DNA of 64,000 bases from JAVBNF01 sp031551725 (GCA_031551725.1 JAVBNF010000002.1:1-64000); one strand, 5' to 3'; shown: positions 34,653 to 46,549, counted from the stretch's first letter. Numbers and translations: made by a program. The notes: generated by a model from the sequence alone, not told the origin.

Positions 34653-35477
34653 ATGGCTTTAAAAAAATTAAAACCGACAACACCGGGACAACGCTTCAAA
34701 ACAGCGATCACGTTTGAGGAAATCACAACCTCTGCGCCCGAAAAATCGTTGTTGTTGCCGAAACGTAAATCAGGCGGTCGTAACAACACTGGTAAAATGA
34801 CGATGCGCTACATCGGCGGTGGTCATAAACAAATGTACCGTATCATCGATTTCAAACGCGACAAGGAAAACATTCCTGCTACCGTTAAATCAATCGAATA
34901 TGACCCGAACCGTACAAGCCGTATTGCACTTTTAGTATATGCTGATGGTGAAAAAAGATACATCATCGCTCCGCAAGGATTGAAAGTAGGTACAAAAGTA
35001 ATGGCTGGTAAAGGTGCTACACCTGACGTTGGAAATGCTTTATATATGAGCGAAATTCCTTTGGGAACTATCATTCATAATATTGAATTGCGCCCGGGAC
35101 AAGGTGCTAAAATGGCACGTAGTGCAGGTACATACGCTCAATTAATGTCGCGTGAAGATAAATATGCCATTATCAAATTGCCTTCTGGCGAAACTCGCAA
35201 AATGTTGCAGGCTTGCAAAGCTACAATCGGTGTTGCTTCTAACTCCGATCATAGCTTGGAACGCTCTGGTAAAGCTGGTCGTAGCCGTTGGTTGGGCCGC
35301 CGCCCACGCGTTCGTGGTGTTGTAATGAATCCGGTTGATCACCCGATGGGTGGTGGTGAAGGACGTGCGTCCGGAGGTCACCCACGCTCTCGCAACGGTA
35401 TGCCGGCTAAAGGTTACAAAACACGTAAACCTAAAAATACTTCTTCTCAATTTATTATTGAAAGACGTAAAAAATAG
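34653..35477 (+). CDS. rplB: 50S ribosomal protein L2
   Basis: 274 residues. It is needed for subunit joining and peptidyl transfer. The conserved C-terminal region [26 protein letters not shown] contains the histidine essential in other bacteria. Confidence 0.98.
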   Translation: MALKKLKPTTPGQRFKTAITFEEITTSAPEKSLLLPKRKSGGRNNTGKMTMRYIGGGHKQMYRIIDFKRDKENIPATVKSIEYDPNRTSRIALLVYADGEKRYIIAPQGLKVGTKVMAGKGATPDVGNALYMSEIPLGTIIHNIELRPGQGAKMARSAGTYAQLMSREDKYAIIKLPSGETRKMLQACKATIGVASNSDHSLERSGKAGRSRWLGRRPRVRGVVMNPVDHPMGGGEGRASGGHPRSRNGMPAKGYKTRKPKNTSSQFIIERRKK

Positions 35478-35511
35478 TAAACAGATAAAATAACGATTAA
35501 AGAGAATATCA

Positions 35512-35790
35512 ATGAGCCGTTCATTAAAAAAAGGACCATATATCCATTTCAAACTCGAGAAGAAAGTCTTGGCTGCCGTAGAAAGCAAAAAGAAATCAAC
35601 GATCAAAACTTGGTCGCGCGCATCCATGATCTCTCCCGACTTTGTTGGTCAAACGATCGCTGTTCATAATGGTAATAAATTCATCCCTGTTTACGTTACC
35701 GAAAATATGGTAGGTCACAAATTGGGCGAATTTGCACCCACGCGTATCTTCAGAGGTCACGCCGGAAACAAAGATAAAGGTAAAAAATAA
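35512..35790 (+). CDS. rpsS: 30S ribosomal protein S19
   Basis: 92 residues. It forms a 30S head complex with S13. [19 protein letters not shown] and [23 protein letters not shown] fit throughout. Confidence 0.98.
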   Translation: MSRSLKKGPYIHFKLEKKVLAAVESKKKSTIKTWSRASMISPDFVGQTIAVHNGNKFIPVYVTENMVGHKLGEFAPTRIFRGHAGNKDKGKK

Positions 35791-35836
35791 TCTCCGGAAA
35801 ACTCGTTGATTGAACAAATTTGAAAAAAAACAGAAA

Positions 35837-36268
35837 ATGGGATCAAGAAAACATATTCGAGCAGAAGAAAGAAAAAGTGCAAAACGCACAACTTACATGG
35901 CTAAGCTGACTGATAATCCAACGTCGCCTCGCAAAACTCGTCTTACCGCCGATTTAGTTCGTGGTATGGATGTTGAAAAAGCATTGGGCGTGTTGCAATA
36001 CAGTTCACGTGAAGCTGCTCCTAAAATTCATAAATTGCTTCGCTCTGCAATCGCTAACTGGCAAAGCAAAAACGAAGGACAACGTATGGAAGACGCGAAA
36101 CTTTACATCCAAGAAATCTTTGTAGATGGCGGTGCCATGCTTAAAAGATTGCGTACGGCTCCTCAAGGTAGAGGATATCGTATCCGTAAACGCTCAAACC
36201 ATGTTACTTTAATTTTGGGAAGCCGCGTGGCAGCTCCCGCCGTTGAATCAACTGAGTCAGAAAATTAA
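35837..36268 (+). CDS. rplV: 50S ribosomal protein L22
   Basis: 143 residues from [12 protein letters not shown], which matches the N-terminus of relatives; the frame is open 9 codons upstream. [14 protein letters not shown] and the tunnel hairpin [20 protein letters not shown] (macrolide-response region) are intact. Confidence 0.96.
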   Translation: MGSRKHIRAEERKSAKRTTYMAKLTDNPTSPRKTRLTADLVRGMDVEKALGVLQYSSREAAPKIHKLLRSAIANWQSKNEGQRMEDAKLYIQEIFVDGGAMLKRLRTAPQGRGYRIRKRSNHVTLILGSRVAAPAVESTESEN

Positions 36269-36282
36269 TCATTATACGAAGA

Positions 36283-37029
36283 ATGGGACAAAAAACAAAT
36301 CCGATAGGTAACAGATTAGGAATTATCCGTGGATGGGATTCCAACTGGTTTGGCGGTAAAAAATTTGAACACAAACTCGTAGAAGACGAAAAAATCAGAA
36401 AATATTTGAATGCTCGTCTTGCTCGTGCAGGTGTTGCTAAAATCAATATCGAACGTACATTGAAATTAGTTACAGCTACGATCCACACTGCTCGCCCCGG
36501 TTTCATCATCGGTAAAGCCGGATCGGAAGTTGATAAATTAAAAGAAGAGTTGAAAAAACTTACTAATAAAGAAGTTCAAATCAATATCTTGGAAGTAAAA
36601 CGCCCGGAATTGGATGCAACTTTGGTAGCAAGTGCAATCGCTCGTCAATTGGAAGCTCGTGTTTCTTACCGTAAAGCAATCAAAATGGCTATTGCATCCG
36701 CAATGCGTTTAGGAGCTGAAGGTATCAAAGTTCAAATCTCTGGTCGTTTGGGTGGTGCTGAAATGGCACGTACCGAACATTTCAAAGAAGGTCGTACTCC
36801 GCTTCACACCTTGCGTGCTGATATCGATTACGCTTTGGGCGAAGCTCATACTACATACGGTCGTTTGGGCGTAAAAGTGTGGATCTGTAAAGGTTTAGTT
36901 TATGGAAAACGCGAAATCGTTCCTGCTTTCAGCGGAATTCAAACCGACAAACCGGGTAGACCTGGTGGATCAGCTCCAAGACAAGGTGGCGGCGCTCCAA
37001 GAGGTGGCGGAAACCAAAGAAGAAAATAA
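36283..37029 (+). CDS. rpsC: 30S ribosomal protein S3
   Basis: 248 residues. A KH domain ([18 protein letters not shown]) lies at the mRNA entry site. The glycine-rich tail ([17 protein letters not shown]) is longer than in E. coli. Confidence 0.98.
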   Translation: MGQKTNPIGNRLGIIRGWDSNWFGGKKFEHKLVEDEKIRKYLNARLARAGVAKINIERTLKLVTATIHTARPGFIIGKAGSEVDKLKEELKKLTNKEVQINILEVKRPELDATLVASAIARQLEARVSYRKAIKMAIASAMRLGAEGIKVQISGRLGGAEMARTEHFKEGRTPLHTLRADIDYALGEAHTTYGRLGVKVWICKGLVYGKREIVPAFSGIQTDKPGRPGGSAPRQGGGAPRGGGNQRRK

Positions 37030-37060
37030 TAAGTTAGAAAGATTTAAATAACGATAAGTA

Positions 37061-37486
37061 ATGTTACAACCGAAGAGAACAAAGTTTAGAAAACAACAGA
37101 AAGGCAAGATGAAAGGCAACACGAAACGTGGTGCTGAAATCGCTTTCGGTTCGTTCGCCATCAAAGCACTTGAACCAGCTTTGATCACCGGCCGTCAAAT
37201 CGAAGCTGCTCGTCAAGCCATCTCTCGTTATATGAAACGTGAAGGCCAAATGTGGATTCGTATTTTCCCTGATAAGCCCATCACTAAAAAACCGAATGAG
37301 GTACGTATGGGTAAAGGTAAAGGTGCTCCTGAATACTTCGTGGCTCGCGTAACTCCGGGAAGAATTTTGTTTGAAGCAGAAGGCGTGCCTTTGGATATCG
37401 CTCAAGAAGCTCTCCGCTTAGGGTCTCAAAAACTCCCGATCGCAGTGAAATTCATCGTAAGAAGAGATTACGAAGCTGAAGCATAA
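37061..37486 (+). CDS. rplP: 50S ribosomal protein L16
   Basis: 141 residues. It helps organise the A site. [19 protein letters not shown] and [25 protein letters not shown] are typical. Confidence 0.98.
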   Translation: MLQPKRTKFRKQQKGKMKGNTKRGAEIAFGSFAIKALEPALITGRQIEAARQAISRYMKREGQMWIRIFPDKPITKKPNEVRMGKGKGAPEYFVARVTPGRILFEAEGVPLDIAQEALRLGSQKLPIAVKFIVRRDYEAEA

Positions 37487-37540
37487 TAACCGAATAAAAC
37501 AAAAATAGCATTCGCAAGTTTGCTTAAAAATAAAAAAAGG

Positions 37541-37744
37541 ATGAAACCAGAAGTTATAAGAGAATTATCCACGCCCGAGCTGAAAGAACGTTTGGAAGAG
37601 GAAAGAGCACAACTTACAAAAAATAAGTTGACTCACGCAATTTCTCCTATTGATAATTCAAACGTGCTCAAATCTCACAGAAAAACTGTTGCTCGTCTTT
37701 TGACGGAAATGCGCAGCAGAGAATTGGCAGAGCAAAAAGCTTAA
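37541..37744 (+). CDS. rpmC: 50S ribosomal protein L29
   Basis: 67 residues from [14 protein letters not shown], preferred over an upstream in-frame TTG because it fits family length. It lies at the tunnel exit near L23. AGG directly precedes the ATG. Confidence 0.93.
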   Translation: MKPEVIRELSTPELKERLEEERAQLTKNKLTHAISPIDNSNVLKSHRKTVARLLTEMRSRELAEQKA

Positions 37745-37755
37745 CAAATCAGAAC

Positions 37756-38010
37756 ATGGAAAGAAATTTAAGAAAAGAAAGAATTGGCTTGGTTGCCAGC
37801 TCAAAAATGGATAAATCCATTACTGTAGTAGTTGAACGTAAGGTGAAACACCCCAAGTATGGTAAGTTTGTAAAGCAATCTAAAAAGTTCATGGCTCATG
37901 ACGAAAAAAATGAGTGTAACGAGGGAGATACAGTGCGTATCATGGAAACTCGCCCATTGAGCAAGAACAAATGCTGGAGATTAGTCGAAATTATTGAAAG
38001 AGTAAAATAA
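37756..38010 (+). CDS. rpsQ: 30S ribosomal protein S17
   Basis: 84 residues, OB fold, primary 16S rRNA binder. [21 protein letters not shown] and [16 protein letters not shown] fit. The stop shares one base with the rplN ATG. Confidence 0.97.
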   Translation: MERNLRKERIGLVASSKMDKSITVVVERKVKHPKYGKFVKQSKKFMAHDEKNECNEGDTVRIMETRPLSKNKCWRLVEIIERVK

Positions 38011-38378
38011 TGATACAACAAGAATCAAGATTATCTGTTGCCGACAACAGTGGAGCGAAAAACGTTCTCTGCATTCGAGTACTCGGTGGCACAAAAAGAA
38101 GATACGCCAGTGTTGGCGATAAGATCGTTGTGGCGGTAAAAGATGCATTACCTTCCGGCAACGTGAAAAAAGGAGCTGTATCGAAAGCTGTAATCGTTAG
38201 AACTAAAAAAGAAGTACGTCGCGCCGACGGATCATACATCCGCTTCGATGACAATGCCGTTGTTCTTTTGACTGCTAATGAAGAGTTGCGCGGAACCCGT
38301 ATTTTCGGACCCGTTGCAAGAGAGCTTCGCGAAAAACAGTTTATGAAAATTGTTTCATTAGCACCTGAAGTGCTTTAA
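38010..38378 (+). CDS. rplN: 50S ribosomal protein L14
   Basis: 122 residues. It forms intersubunit bridges. [17 protein letters not shown] and [15 protein letters not shown] are diagnostic. Confidence 0.98.
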   Translation: MIQQESRLSVADNSGAKNVLCIRVLGGTKRRYASVGDKIVVAVKDALPSGNVKKGAVSKAVIVRTKKEVRRADGSYIRFDDNAVVLLTANEELRGTRIFGPVARELREKQFMKIVSLAPEVL

Positions 38379-38397
38379 CCCATAAGAAAATCATATT

Positions 38398-38712
38398 ATG
38401 AAACTGCATATTAAAAAAGGTGATACCGTGAAGGTGCTTGCGGGTGAAAGCAAAGGCAGCCAAGGCCGCGTGCTCTCTGTTAATATTGAAAAATACAGAG
38501 CAATCGTTGAAGGCGTAAACATGGTGAAAAAACACACCAAACCGAATGCCAAAAGCCCTCAAGGCGGCATTGTAGAAAAAGAAGCTGCTATTCATATCTC
38601 AAACCTAATGGTGGTTAGCGACGGCGTCGCTACTCGCGTGGGTAGAAGAGTGGATGAAAAAACAGGAAAGTTAGTTCGTTATTCCAAAAAAAGCGGGGAG
38701 GCTATTAAGTAA
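38398..38712 (+). CDS. rplX: 50S ribosomal protein L24
   Basis: 104 residues with an N-terminal KOW motif ([21 protein letters not shown]). It initiates 50S assembly. It overlaps rplE by one base. Confidence 0.97.
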   Translation: MKLHIKKGDTVKVLAGESKGSQGRVLSVNIEKYRAIVEGVNMVKKHTKPNAKSPQGGIVEKEAAIHISNLMVVSDGVATRVGRRVDEKTGKLVRYSKKSGEAIK

Positions 38713-39272
38713 TGAGTTACACACCCAGATTAAAAGAAAAGTATAAAAACGAAGTAGTTCCTGCTTTAAAGGAACAATTTCAATACACAAGCGTTATGCA
38801 AGTTCCTCGCTTGACCAAAATTTGTTTGAATCAAGGTTTGGGCGGAGCTGTTGCTGATAAAAAATTGATCGAATCAGGTCTCGAAGAAATGACGATTATC
38901 GCAGGTCAACGCGCAGTATCAACTAAATCGAAAAAAGATATCTCGAACTTCAAAGTTCGTAAAGGTATGCCGATCGGTGTACGTGTAACCCTTCGCGGCG
39001 AACGTATGTACGAATTTTTGGATCGTTTGATCGCTGTGGCTATCCCACGTGTTCGTGACTTCAGAGGTATCAGCGATAAAGGTTTCGACGGAAAAGGTAA
39101 CTATACTTTCGGTATCACCGAACAAATTATCTATCCTGAAATCAACATCGACAAGGTAAATAAAATTGCCGGTATGGATATCACGTTTGTTACAACAGCA
39201 AACACCGACAAAGAAGCATACGCTTTGTTGAAAGAATTCGGATTACCATTTCAAAAACAAAACAACCAATAG
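38712..39272 (+). CDS. rplE: 50S ribosomal protein L5
   Basis: 186 residues. It binds 5S rRNA and contacts the P-site t[19 protein letters not shown] and FPEI-like [11 protein letters not shown] fit. Followed 4 bases later by rpsN. Confidence 0.98.
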   Translation: MSYTPRLKEKYKNEVVPALKEQFQYTSVMQVPRLTKICLNQGLGGAVADKKLIESGLEEMTIIAGQRAVSTKSKKDISNFKVRKGMPIGVRVTLRGERMYEFLDRLIAVAIPRVRDFRGISDKGFDGKGNYTFGITEQIIYPEINIDKVNKIAGMDITFVTTANTDKEAYALLKEFGLPFQKQNNQ

Positions 39273-39276
39273 AGAT

Positions 39277-39546
39277 ATGGCTAAAGAATCAATGAAAGCC
39301 AGAGAGCTGAAGAGAGAAAAATTAGTTGCTAAATATGCCGCAAAACGTGCCGCTTTGATCGAAGCAGGTGATTATGTAGGTTTGCAAAAATTACCTAAAA
39401 ATGCATCTCCTGTACGTTTGCACAACCGTTGCAAATTGACCGGTCGTCCTAAAGGATATATGCGTACGTTTGGTATCTCTCGTATCAACTTCCGCGAAAT
39501 GGCATTGAACGGATTGATTCCGGGTGTTAAAAAGGCATCTTGGTAA
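39277..39546 (+). CDS. rpsN: 30S ribosomal protein S14, zinc-free type
   Basis: 89 residues, the longer form lacking the CXXC zinc knuckle; only one cysteine ([17 protein letters not shown]) remains. It lies in the 30S head. Confidence 0.96.
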   Translation: MAKESMKARELKREKLVAKYAAKRAALIEAGDYVGLQKLPKNASPVRLHNRCKLTGRPKGYMRTFGISRINFREMALNGLIPGVKKASW

Positions 39547-39592
39547 TCCAATAAAGAAGAAAAGAATTTATAATTATAATTAAGACAATCCA

Positions 39593-39988
39593 ATGGTAAC
39601 AGATCCAATTGCAGACTTCCTAACACGGATTCGAAATGCAGTGATGGCCAAACATCAAATGGTAGAAATTCCTGCTTCTAAAATGAAGCAAGAAATGACC
39701 AAGATCTTGTTTGAAAAAGGTTATATCGCAAACTATAAATTTGAAGAAGGCGAAAAACCATCTATCAAAATTGCTTTGAAATATCATCCGGTAACAAAAG
39801 TTTCTGCGATCAAAAGTATCGAAAGAATTAGTAAACCGGGTTTGCGTAAATATGCTCACACTGAAGACTTACCTCGCGTAATGAACGGTTTGGGTATCGC
39901 TATCATCTCAACCTCTAAAGGTTTGATGACTGATAAAGAAGCGAAAACGCAAAACGTAGGTGGTGAAGTCGTTTGTTATGTTTGCTAA
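39593..39988 (+). CDS. rpsH: 30S ribosomal protein S8
   Basis: 131 residues. It is a central-domain assembly protein; in E. coli it also represses the spc operon. [16 protein letters not shown] and the C-terminal GGEVVCYVC fit. Confidence 0.97.
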   Translation: MVTDPIADFLTRIRNAVMAKHQMVEIPASKMKQEMTKILFEKGYIANYKFEEGEKPSIKIALKYHPVTKVSAIKSIERISKPGLRKYAHTEDLPRVMNGLGIAIISTSKGLMTDKEAKTQNVGGEVVCYVC

Positions 39989-40025
39989 TTCCTAAGGGAA
40001 CAGAAAAAATAAGGAGAAAAGAAAA

Positions 40026-40589
40026 ATGTCAAGAATTGGTAAAGCACCGATTAGCATTCCACAAGGCGTAGATATCGCAGTAGCGTCTAACAACGTGGTA
40101 ACGGTTAAAGGACCGAAAGGCGAGTTGAATCTTGCTGTAGATCCGGATATTACGGTAAATGTAGATAAAGAAGCAAAAGTATTGGCTGTAACTCGTCCGA
40201 CTGACCAAAAACGTCATCGTTCGTTGCACGGTTTGTACAGAGCATTGTTGAACAACATGGTTACCGGCGTTTCTACCGGATTTAAAACTACGTTGGAAAT
40301 CGTAGGGGTGGGTTATAAAGCGAATATCGCCGGACAAATCCTCGAATTGTCGCTTGGTTTCTCTCACAACTTGTTTATGGAGTTGCCGAAAGAAATCAAA
40401 TGCCAAACAACCGCTGAAAAAGGTAAAAACCCTACAATTATTCTTGAGTCGCACGACAAAGAATTGTTAGGAATGGTTGTTTCTAAAATTCGTTCTTATC
40501 GTAAGCCTGAACCTTACAAAGGAAAAGGTATCAAATTCGAAGGCGAAGTTCTTAGAAGAAAAGCAGGTAAATCTGCATCGAGCAAATAG
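40026..40589 (+). CDS. rplF: 50S ribosomal protein L6
   Basis: 187 residues with two repeated folds. MSRIGKAPISIPQGV at the start and RKPEPYKGKGIKFEGEVLRRKAGK near the end are diagnostic. Confidence 0.98.
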   Translation: MSRIGKAPISIPQGVDIAVASNNVVTVKGPKGELNLAVDPDITVNVDKEAKVLAVTRPTDQKRHRSLHGLYRALLNNMVTGVSTGFKTTLEIVGVGYKANIAGQILELSLGFSHNLFMELPKEIKCQTTAEKGKNPTIILESHDKELLGMVVSKIRSYRKPEPYKGKGIKFEGEVLRRKAGKSASSK

Positions 40590-40616
40590 TATAACATATA
40601 AAAAGATACTGATAAA

Positions 40617-40970
40617 ATGGTTATTACAAAAGAATACAGAAGAAAGCGTATCAAACAACGCATTCGTAAACGCCTTGCGGGTACTGCAGCTGCACCTCGT
40701 CTCAGCGTTTTCAGAAGCAATAAAGAAATTTACGCTCAAATCATCAACGACGCAGAAGGTAAAACGTTGGTGGCAGCTTCTTCACGCGACAAAGGTTTTT
40801 CAGCTAAAGGACCGAAAAGCGACATTGCAAAACAAGTGGGATTGGAGATTGCTAAAAAAGCAACCGCTGCCGGTATTACCACAGTTGTTTTTGATAGAAA
40901 CGGTTATTTGTATCACGGAAGAGTAAAATCTTTGGCAGATGCTGCTAGAGAAGGTGGTCTTAAATTCTAA
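40617..40970 (+). CDS. rplR: 50S ribosomal protein L18
   Basis: 117 residues. It binds 5S rRNA with L5. [18 protein letters not shown] and the C-terminal [19 protein letters not shown] fit. Confidence 0.97.
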   Translation: MVITKEYRRKRIKQRIRKRLAGTAAAPRLSVFRSNKEIYAQIINDAEGKTLVAASSRDKGFSAKGPKSDIAKQVGLEIAKKATAAGITTVVFDRNGYLYHGRVKSLADAAREGGLKF

Positions 40971-40978
40971 AAATTATT

Positions 40979-41497
40979 ATGACAGACGCAAACGTAAAAA
41001 GAGTAAAGTCGAGCGAAATCGAGTTTAAAGATAAATTGGTTGCCATCAACCGTGTAACGAAAGTTACTAAAGGGGGACGTACATTCAGTTTTTCCGCCAT
41101 CGTGGTTGTTGGTAACGAAAATGGTGTTGTTGGATATGGCTTGGGTAAAGCGAAAGAAGTTCAACAAGCTATCAGCAAAGGCCTCGAAGATGCTAAGAAA
41201 AATCTTGTGAAAGTACCTATCCTTAAGGGAACTGTACCTCACGCGCAAGAAGGAAAATATAGTGGAGCGAAAGTGTTTTTGAAACCTGCTTCTCACGGTA
41301 CTGGAGTTATCGCCGGTGGTGCTATGCGTGCCGTACTTGAAAGCGTGGGAGTGAAAGACGTGTTGGCAAAAAGTAAAGGTTCTTCTAACCCACACAGCGT
41401 GGTAAAAGCAACCATTGATGCGTTAACTCAAATGCGTGATGCACACACTGTTGCTCAATTGCGTGGTGTTGAATTAGACAAAGTATTTAACGGCTAA
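40979..41497 (+). CDS. rpsE: 30S ribosomal protein S5
   Basis: 172 residues, with roles in decoding accuracy. The dsRBD-like N-terminal half has [23 protein letters not shown], and [19 protein letters not shown] follows. Eight bases after rplR. Confidence 0.98.
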   Translation: MTDANVKRVKSSEIEFKDKLVAINRVTKVTKGGRTFSFSAIVVVGNENGVVGYGLGKAKEVQQAISKGLEDAKKNLVKVPILKGTVPHAQEGKYSGAKVFLKPASHGTGVIAGGAMRAVLESVGVKDVLAKSKGSSNPHSVVKATIDALTQMRDAHTVAQLRGVELDKVFNG

Positions 41498-41533
41498 TTT
41501 TCCGTTTTTTAATTCGAAAAAAAGAAAGAGATA

Positions 41534-41713
41534 ATGAAAAAGTTGAGATTAACCCAACAAAAAAGCGGCATCGACAGACCTTTGCGTCAAAAAAGAACGT
41601 TGCAAGCCTTAGGATTAGGAAAACCGGGACAAGTTTCTGAAGTAACCGTTACTGAGCCTATCGCAGGTATGATTGCAAAAATCAGCCATTTAATCAAGAT
41701 CGAAGAAATTTAG
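41534..41713 (+). CDS. rpmD: 50S ribosomal protein L30
   Basis: 59 residues (MKKLRLTQQKSGIDRPLRQ... to IKIEEI), found by reading between rpsE and rplO. SGIDRPLRQKRTLQALGLG is the L30 signature. The position in the spc order confirms it. Confidence 0.95.
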   Translation: MKKLRLTQQKSGIDRPLRQKRTLQALGLGKPGQVSEVTVTEPIAGMIAKISHLIKIEEI

Positions 41714-41760
41714 TATAACTCTTTTACAAGAGAAACAATCGCAGAAAAGAATTTAAGACT

Positions 41761-42207
41761 ATGGAATTAAATAATCTACAACCGGCTCAAGGTTCTGTAA
41801 GAAACAATTATCGCGCAGGACGCGGATACGGTTCAGGAAACGGAAAAACTTCCGGCCGCGGTCACAAAGGAGCACAATCTCGTTCAGGTTACAGCCGTAA
41901 ACCTGGATTCGAAGGTGGTCAAATGCCTTTGTACAGACGCGTGCCGAAGTTCGGTTTTAAAAACATCAATCGTGTTGAATACAACGCGATCAATTTGGAT
42001 ACTTTGCAAAAATTGGCTGAAACTAAAAACGTGAAAGCAGTTGACCTTGATGTGTTGGTGCAAAACGGTTTGGCTTCGAAACATGATTTAATCAAAGTAT
42101 TGGGAAGAGGTGAGTTGACAGCAGCTCTCGAAGTGAAAGCACACGCTTTTTCCGCAACAGCAAAACAAGCTATTGAAGCTAAAGGTGGTTCAGTTACTGT
42201 TCTGTAG
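41761..42207 (+). CDS. rplO: 50S ribosomal protein L15
   Basis: 148 residues. Glycine-rich N-terminus ([22 protein letters not shown]), then [19 protein letters not shown] late 50S assembly protein. Confidence 0.97.
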   Translation: MELNNLQPAQGSVRNNYRAGRGYGSGNGKTSGRGHKGAQSRSGYSRKPGFEGGQMPLYRRVPKFGFKNINRVEYNAINLDTLQKLAETKNVKAVDLDVLVQNGLASKHDLIKVLGRGELTAALEVKAHAFSATAKQAIEAKGGSVTVL

Positions 42208-42244
42208 TCTGACCAAGTAGCAATCGAAAATAGAAAAAGACCTG

Positions 42245-43588
42245 ATGAAAAGATTTATAGAAACATTGAGAAATATCTCCAAGATTGAAGAATTGCGCAA
42301 ACGCATTCTTTATACCTTGGGTATTGTCATTATTTACCGTATCGGTTCGTACGTAATTCTCCCTGGAGTCGATCCTACCATGCTTAGCGGTTTGCAAAAG
42401 CAAACAAGCGAAGGTTTGTTAGGGTTGTTGAACATGTTCTCCGGAGGTGCATTCTCGAATGCTTCGATCTTTGCGTTGGGTATTATGCCTTATATCTCTG
42501 CATCCATCGTGATTCAGTTGATGACTATGGCAGTTCCTTATTTCCAAAAAATGCAAAGAGAAGGCGAAAGCGGACGTCGTAAGATGAATCAAATTACACG
42601 TTTGTTGACGATCGTTATCACTGCTTTCCAAGCTCCTGCATATTTAACTAATTTGATGAACCAAGTTCCTACGGTTGGTTTCGCTCCGTTTACAGGTGAA
42701 GTTCCGGGGATTTTCTTCTGGATTTCATCTACAATTATCTTAACCGCAGGAACGTTGTTCGTAATGTGGTTGGGAGAAAAAATTACTGATAAAGGTATCG
42801 GAAACGGTATTTCATTAATCATTATGATTGGTATTATCGCACGCTTACCGTTCGCATTGTTTGCAGAGTTCACCACTCGTTTGGGAGCTTCCGGCGGTGG
42901 TTTGGTATTCTTTGCTATTGAGTTGGTGATGTTGATTGTGGTAATCTTCTTGTGTATCTTATTGGTACAAGGAACGCGCCGCGTGCCGGTACAATATGCA
43001 AAACGTATTGTGGGTAACAAACAATATGGAGGTGTTCGTCAATATTTGCCGATGAAAGTTAACTCTGCAGGTGTAATGCCTATCATCTTTGCGCAAGCAA
43101 TCATGTTTATACCGGTAACGGTCGCAGGTTTTGTTTCTCCCGAGTCGGTAAACTCCGGTTTTTGGAGAGCATTGATGAACTTCAACGGATTTTGGTATAA
43201 CTTCGTATTTGCAGTGATGATTATTGCGTTCACTTACTTCTATACAGCAGTAACAATGAATTCGCAACAAATAGCAGACGATATGAAGAAAAACGGCGGC
43301 TTTATTCCCGGTATCAAACCCGGTAGAAAAACCGCAGAGTTTATTGATGAAATTATTTCGAGAATAACGTTGCCCGGTTCTATTTTCTTGGCGATTGTGG
43401 CTATCATGCCTGCTATCGTGAGATTGACCGGAGTGAATACACAATTTGCACAATTTTACGGTGGTACTTCGCTTTTGATCTTGGTGGGTGTTGTTTTAGA
43501 CACTTTGCAACAAATCGAAAGTCATTTGTTGATGCGTCACTATGATGGTTTGACAAAATCCGGACGTATCAAAGGCCGTAACGGATAA
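42245..43588 (+). CDS. secY: Preprotein translocase subunit SecY
   Basis: 447 residues, about ten transmembrane helices, the Sec channel in the inner membrane. The plug region GLLGLLNMFSGGAFSNASIFALGIMPYISASI and cytoplasmic loops with RGIP-like charged segments are in place. In the spc order after rplO, and needed to export the surface proteins encoded elsewhere in this window. Confidence 0.97.
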   Translation: MKRFIETLRNISKIEELRKRILYTLGIVIIYRIGSYVILPGVDPTMLSGLQKQTSEGLLGLLNMFSGGAFSNASIFALGIMPYISASIVIQLMTMAVPYFQKMQREGESGRRKMNQITRLLTIVITAFQAPAYLTNLMNQVPTVGFAPFTGEVPGIFFWISSTIILTAGTLFVMWLGEKITDKGIGNGISLIIMIGIIARLPFALFAEFTTRLGASGGGLVFFAIELVMLIVVIFLCILLVQGTRRVPVQYAKRIVGNKQYGGVRQYLPMKVNSAGVMPIIFAQAIMFIPVTVAGFVSPESVNSGFWRALMNFNGFWYNFVFAVMIIAFTYFYTAVTMNSQQIADDMKKNGGFIPGIKPGRKTAEFIDEIISRITLPGSIFLAIVAIMPAIVRLTGVNTQFAQFYGGTSLLILVGVVLDTLQQIESHLLMRHYDGLTKSGRIKGRNG

Positions 43589-43597
43589 TAAATTTGA

Positions 43598-44392
43598 ATG
43601 TTGAAATTGTTTAAGATGGTCAACATTTATAACGACCAAGAGGTCGAGTTAATAAGAGAAAGTTCTTTACTTGTTGGAAAAACGCTGGCAGAAGTAGCGA
43701 AGCATGTCAAACCGGGTGTTGAAACCTTGAAGCTGGACACAATTGCAGAGGCTTTTATCCGCGACCACGGTGCAGTTCCGGGTTTCAAGGGATATGGAGG
43801 ATTTCCTTATACTTTGTGTATTTCGGTAAACGAAGTAGTGGTACACGGACTTCCAAGCAAATACGTGTTGCAAGAAGGCGATATTGTTTCTGTTGACTGC
43901 GGTGCTATAAAAAATGGTATGAATGGCGATGTTGCTTATACCTTTGCAGTTGGAGAGATTTCTCCGGAAAAGAAACAGTTGATGCAGGTGACCAAAGATG
44001 CTTTGTACAAAGGTATTGAAATGGCAGTTGCAGGTTTGCGCACAGGCGATATTGGAAATGCAGTTCAAACGTATAGCGAATCGTTTGGCTACGGAGTGGT
44101 TAGAGAATTAATCGGACACGGAGTGGGACGGAAGTTACATGAAAAACCGGATGTTCCGAATTATGGACACAAAGGAAGCGGATCCATGCTGAAAGACGGG
44201 ATGGTGATTGCAATTGAGCCGATGATTACGCTTGGGCATCATAAGATTTGGATGGCTAAAGACGGTACGGTAAGTACGGTTGATAAACGTCCGGCTGCAC
44301 ATTATGAGCATGATGTTGTGATTCGCAAAGGTAAAGCCGATATTTTGTCGAGCTACGATGAGATTGAGAAAGTGTTAGCGTTGAACAATTAG
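43598..44392 (+). CDS. map: Methionine aminopeptidase, type I
   Basis: Removes the N-terminal methionine from new proteins. 264 residues from the first ATG, or 258 from ATG 43616 (MVNIYNDQEVEL), which fits relatives slightly better. Metal ligands appear in SVDCGAIKNGMNGDVAYTF, GHGVGRKLHEKPDVPNYG and IEPMIT. Nine bases after secY. Confidence 0.95.
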   Translation: MLKLFKMVNIYNDQEVELIRESSLLVGKTLAEVAKHVKPGVETLKLDTIAEAFIRDHGAVPGFKGYGGFPYTLCISVNEVVVHGLPSKYVLQEGDIVSVDCGAIKNGMNGDVAYTFAVGEISPEKKQLMQVTKDALYKGIEMAVAGLRTGDIGNAVQTYSESFGYGVVRELIGHGVGRKLHEKPDVPNYGHKGSGSMLKDGMVIAIEPMITLGHHKIWMAKDGTVSTVDKRPAAHYEHDVVIRKGKADILSSYDEIEKVLALNN

Positions 44393-44430
44393 TAGAAAAA
44401 AAATAAAAGTTATTTAAACAATAAAAAAAG

Positions 44431-44649
<219 letters not shown>

Positions 44650-44731
44650 AGAAATGTTGATTTGCTTGTTTGCGAATTTGAATGGCTCAAATAAACGGAT
44701 AATCAAATAAACGAAAAAAACAAAAAGAACA

Positions 44732-44848
44732 ATGAAAGTAAGACCTTCAGTAAAGAAAAGATCTCCCGAATGCAAGATTGTTCGCAGAAACGGAGTTGTT
44801 TACGTAATCAACAAAAAAAATCCTAAGTACAAACAACGTCAAGGATAA
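44732..44848 (+). CDS. rpmJ: 50S ribosomal protein L36, zinc-free type
   Basis: 38 residues ([15 protein letters not shown] ... NPKYKQRQG), read between infA and rpsM. The usual Cys/His zinc site is reduced to one cysteine, so this is the zinc-independent form. Confidence 0.94.
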   Translation: MKVRPSVKKRSPECKIVRRNGVVYVINKKNPKYKQRQG

Positions 44849-44903
44849 TTTGGTTTCGTAAGAAAAAAACATTAAATTTGTAAAATAAATTCAATATTAA
44901 AGA

Positions 44904-45281
44904 ATGGCACGTATAGCAGGTATCGATTTACCGAAAAACAAGAGAGGTGAGATTGGATTGACCTATATTTACGGTATAGGACGTAGCACCGCTCAAAAGA
45001 TTTTAGCGCAAGCAGGCATTGATTTCAACAAAAAAGTTCAAGATTGGAATGACGATGAATTGGGAAAAATTCGTAACATTATCAATGATGAGTTGAAAGT
45101 GGAAGGTGCATTGCGTTCGGAAGTACAAATGAATATCAAACGTTTGATGGACATTGGTTGCTACCGCGGTATTCGTCATCGTTTGGGCTTACCTTTGAGA
45201 GGACAAAGCACGAAAAACAATGCTCGTACACGTAAAGGTCGCAAGAAAACGGTTGCAAATAAAAAGAAAGCACCTAAATAA
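44904..45281 (+). CDS. rpsM: 30S ribosomal protein S13
   Basis: 125 residues. It contacts P-site tRNA and forms the A-site finger bridge. [28 protein letters not shown] and the basic tail [14 protein letters not shown] fit. Confidence 0.98.
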   Translation: MARIAGIDLPKNKRGEIGLTYIYGIGRSTAQKILAQAGIDFNKKVQDWNDDELGKIRNIINDELKVEGALRSEVQMNIKRLMDIGCYRGIRHRLGLPLRGQSTKNNARTRKGRKKTVANKKKAPK

Positions 45282-45371
45282 TAATTGACAATGGCGAATT
45301 GACAATTGATAATGTTTTCAATTGTTGCTTCGAGAATAATTGACGAAAATAAGAATAAAGATAATAAAAAC

Positions 45372-45761
45372 ATGGCAAAGACTGCTAAAGTAACAAAAAA
45401 ACGGATCGTAAAGATTGAGCCTCAAGGTAAGGCGTATGTTTGTGCGTCGTTCAACAATGTAATTATTTCATTGACGAACAATGCCGGACAGGTGATTTCT
45501 TGGTCGTCGGCAGGAAAAATGGGATTCAAAGGATCTAAAAAGAACACTCCGTATGCAGCTCAAGTAGCGGCGAGTGACTGCGCAAAAGTAGCATTCGACC
45601 TCGGTTTGAGAAAAGTAAAAGTATTCGTAAAAGGTCCAGGAGCAGGTCGTGAATCTGCAATCCGTACCATTCATGGTGCCGGTATCGAGGTGACGGAAAT
45701 TATGGATGTAACTCCACTTCCGCACAATGGTTGCCGTCCTCCGAAAAGACGTAGAATCTAA
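45372..45761 (+). CDS. rpsK: 30S ribosomal protein S11
   Basis: 129 residues from [11 protein letters not shown]; the frame is open 22 codons upstream but only this start matches relatives. [33 protein letters not shown] is diagnostic. Confidence 0.97.
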   Translation: MAKTAKVTKKRIVKIEPQGKAYVCASFNNVIISLTNNAGQVISWSSAGKMGFKGSKKNTPYAAQVAASDCAKVAFDLGLRKVKVFVKGPGAGRESAIRTIHGAGIEVTEIMDVTPLPHNGCRPPKRRRI

Positions 45762-45830
45762 TTTTAGTTAAGAAAAATAATCGAGTTGACCTTGTTTTAA
45801 TCAACTCAATAAATCAGCATAAGTAAAAAT

Positions 45831-46436
45831 ATGGCACGATACAGAGGTCCCAAATCAAAAATCGCAAGAAAGTTTCAAGAACCGATTTTTGGCGCGGATA
45901 AAGCGTTAGAAAGAAAAAAATACGGTCCGGGTCAACACGGTCCGAGCAAACGCCGTGGAAAGCAATCTGAATACGGTATTCAGTTGCAAGAAAAACAAAA
46001 GGCAAAATACACTTACGGTATTTTGGAAAAACAATTCCGTAAATTGTTTGCTCAAGCAACCCGTAAAAAAGGTATTACCGGTGAAGTATTGCTTCAATTG
46101 ATCGAATCTCGTTTGGATAACGTTGTTTACCGTTTAGGAATTTCTCCTTCTCGTTGCGGAGCGCGCCAATTGGTTGGCCACCGTCACATCACTGTAAACG
46201 GTGAAGTTGTAAATGTTGCTTCTTACTTGTTGAGACCGGGCGATATCGTTGCAGTTCGCGAAAAATCCAAATCGATGGAGGTGATCGTAAACTCTTTAGA
46301 AGGTTCGGTAAATCAACACAACTGGTTGGAATGGGACAGAAACTCTATGAGCGGTAAGTTCATCAGCTATCCGGAAAGAGAAAGCATTCCTGAAAACATC
46401 AAGGAACAATTGATCGTTGAGTTGTACTCTAAATAA
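45831..46436 (+). CDS. rpsD: 30S ribosomal protein S4
   Basis: 201 residues. It nucleates 30S assembly and carries an S4 RNA-binding domain ([32 protein letters not shown]). [15 protein letters not shown] is typical of Bacteroidetes. Confidence 0.98.
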   Translation: MARYRGPKSKIARKFQEPIFGADKALERKKYGPGQHGPSKRRGKQSEYGIQLQEKQKAKYTYGILEKQFRKLFAQATRKKGITGEVLLQLIESRLDNVVYRLGISPSRCGARQLVGHRHITVNGEVVNVASYLLRPGDIVAVREKSKSMEVIVNSLEGSVNQHNWLEWDRNSMSGKFISYPERESIPENIKEQLIVELYSK

Positions 46437-46549
46437 TAGTTTGAGTGTTTAGAAAGTTTGAGAAGTTTGGATAGTTTCAACGGTTTCAAAGTTTCAAAAG
46501 TCAGCATTCAACGTTAAAAAAAGTTTTTAAACAATAAAAAAATAAATAA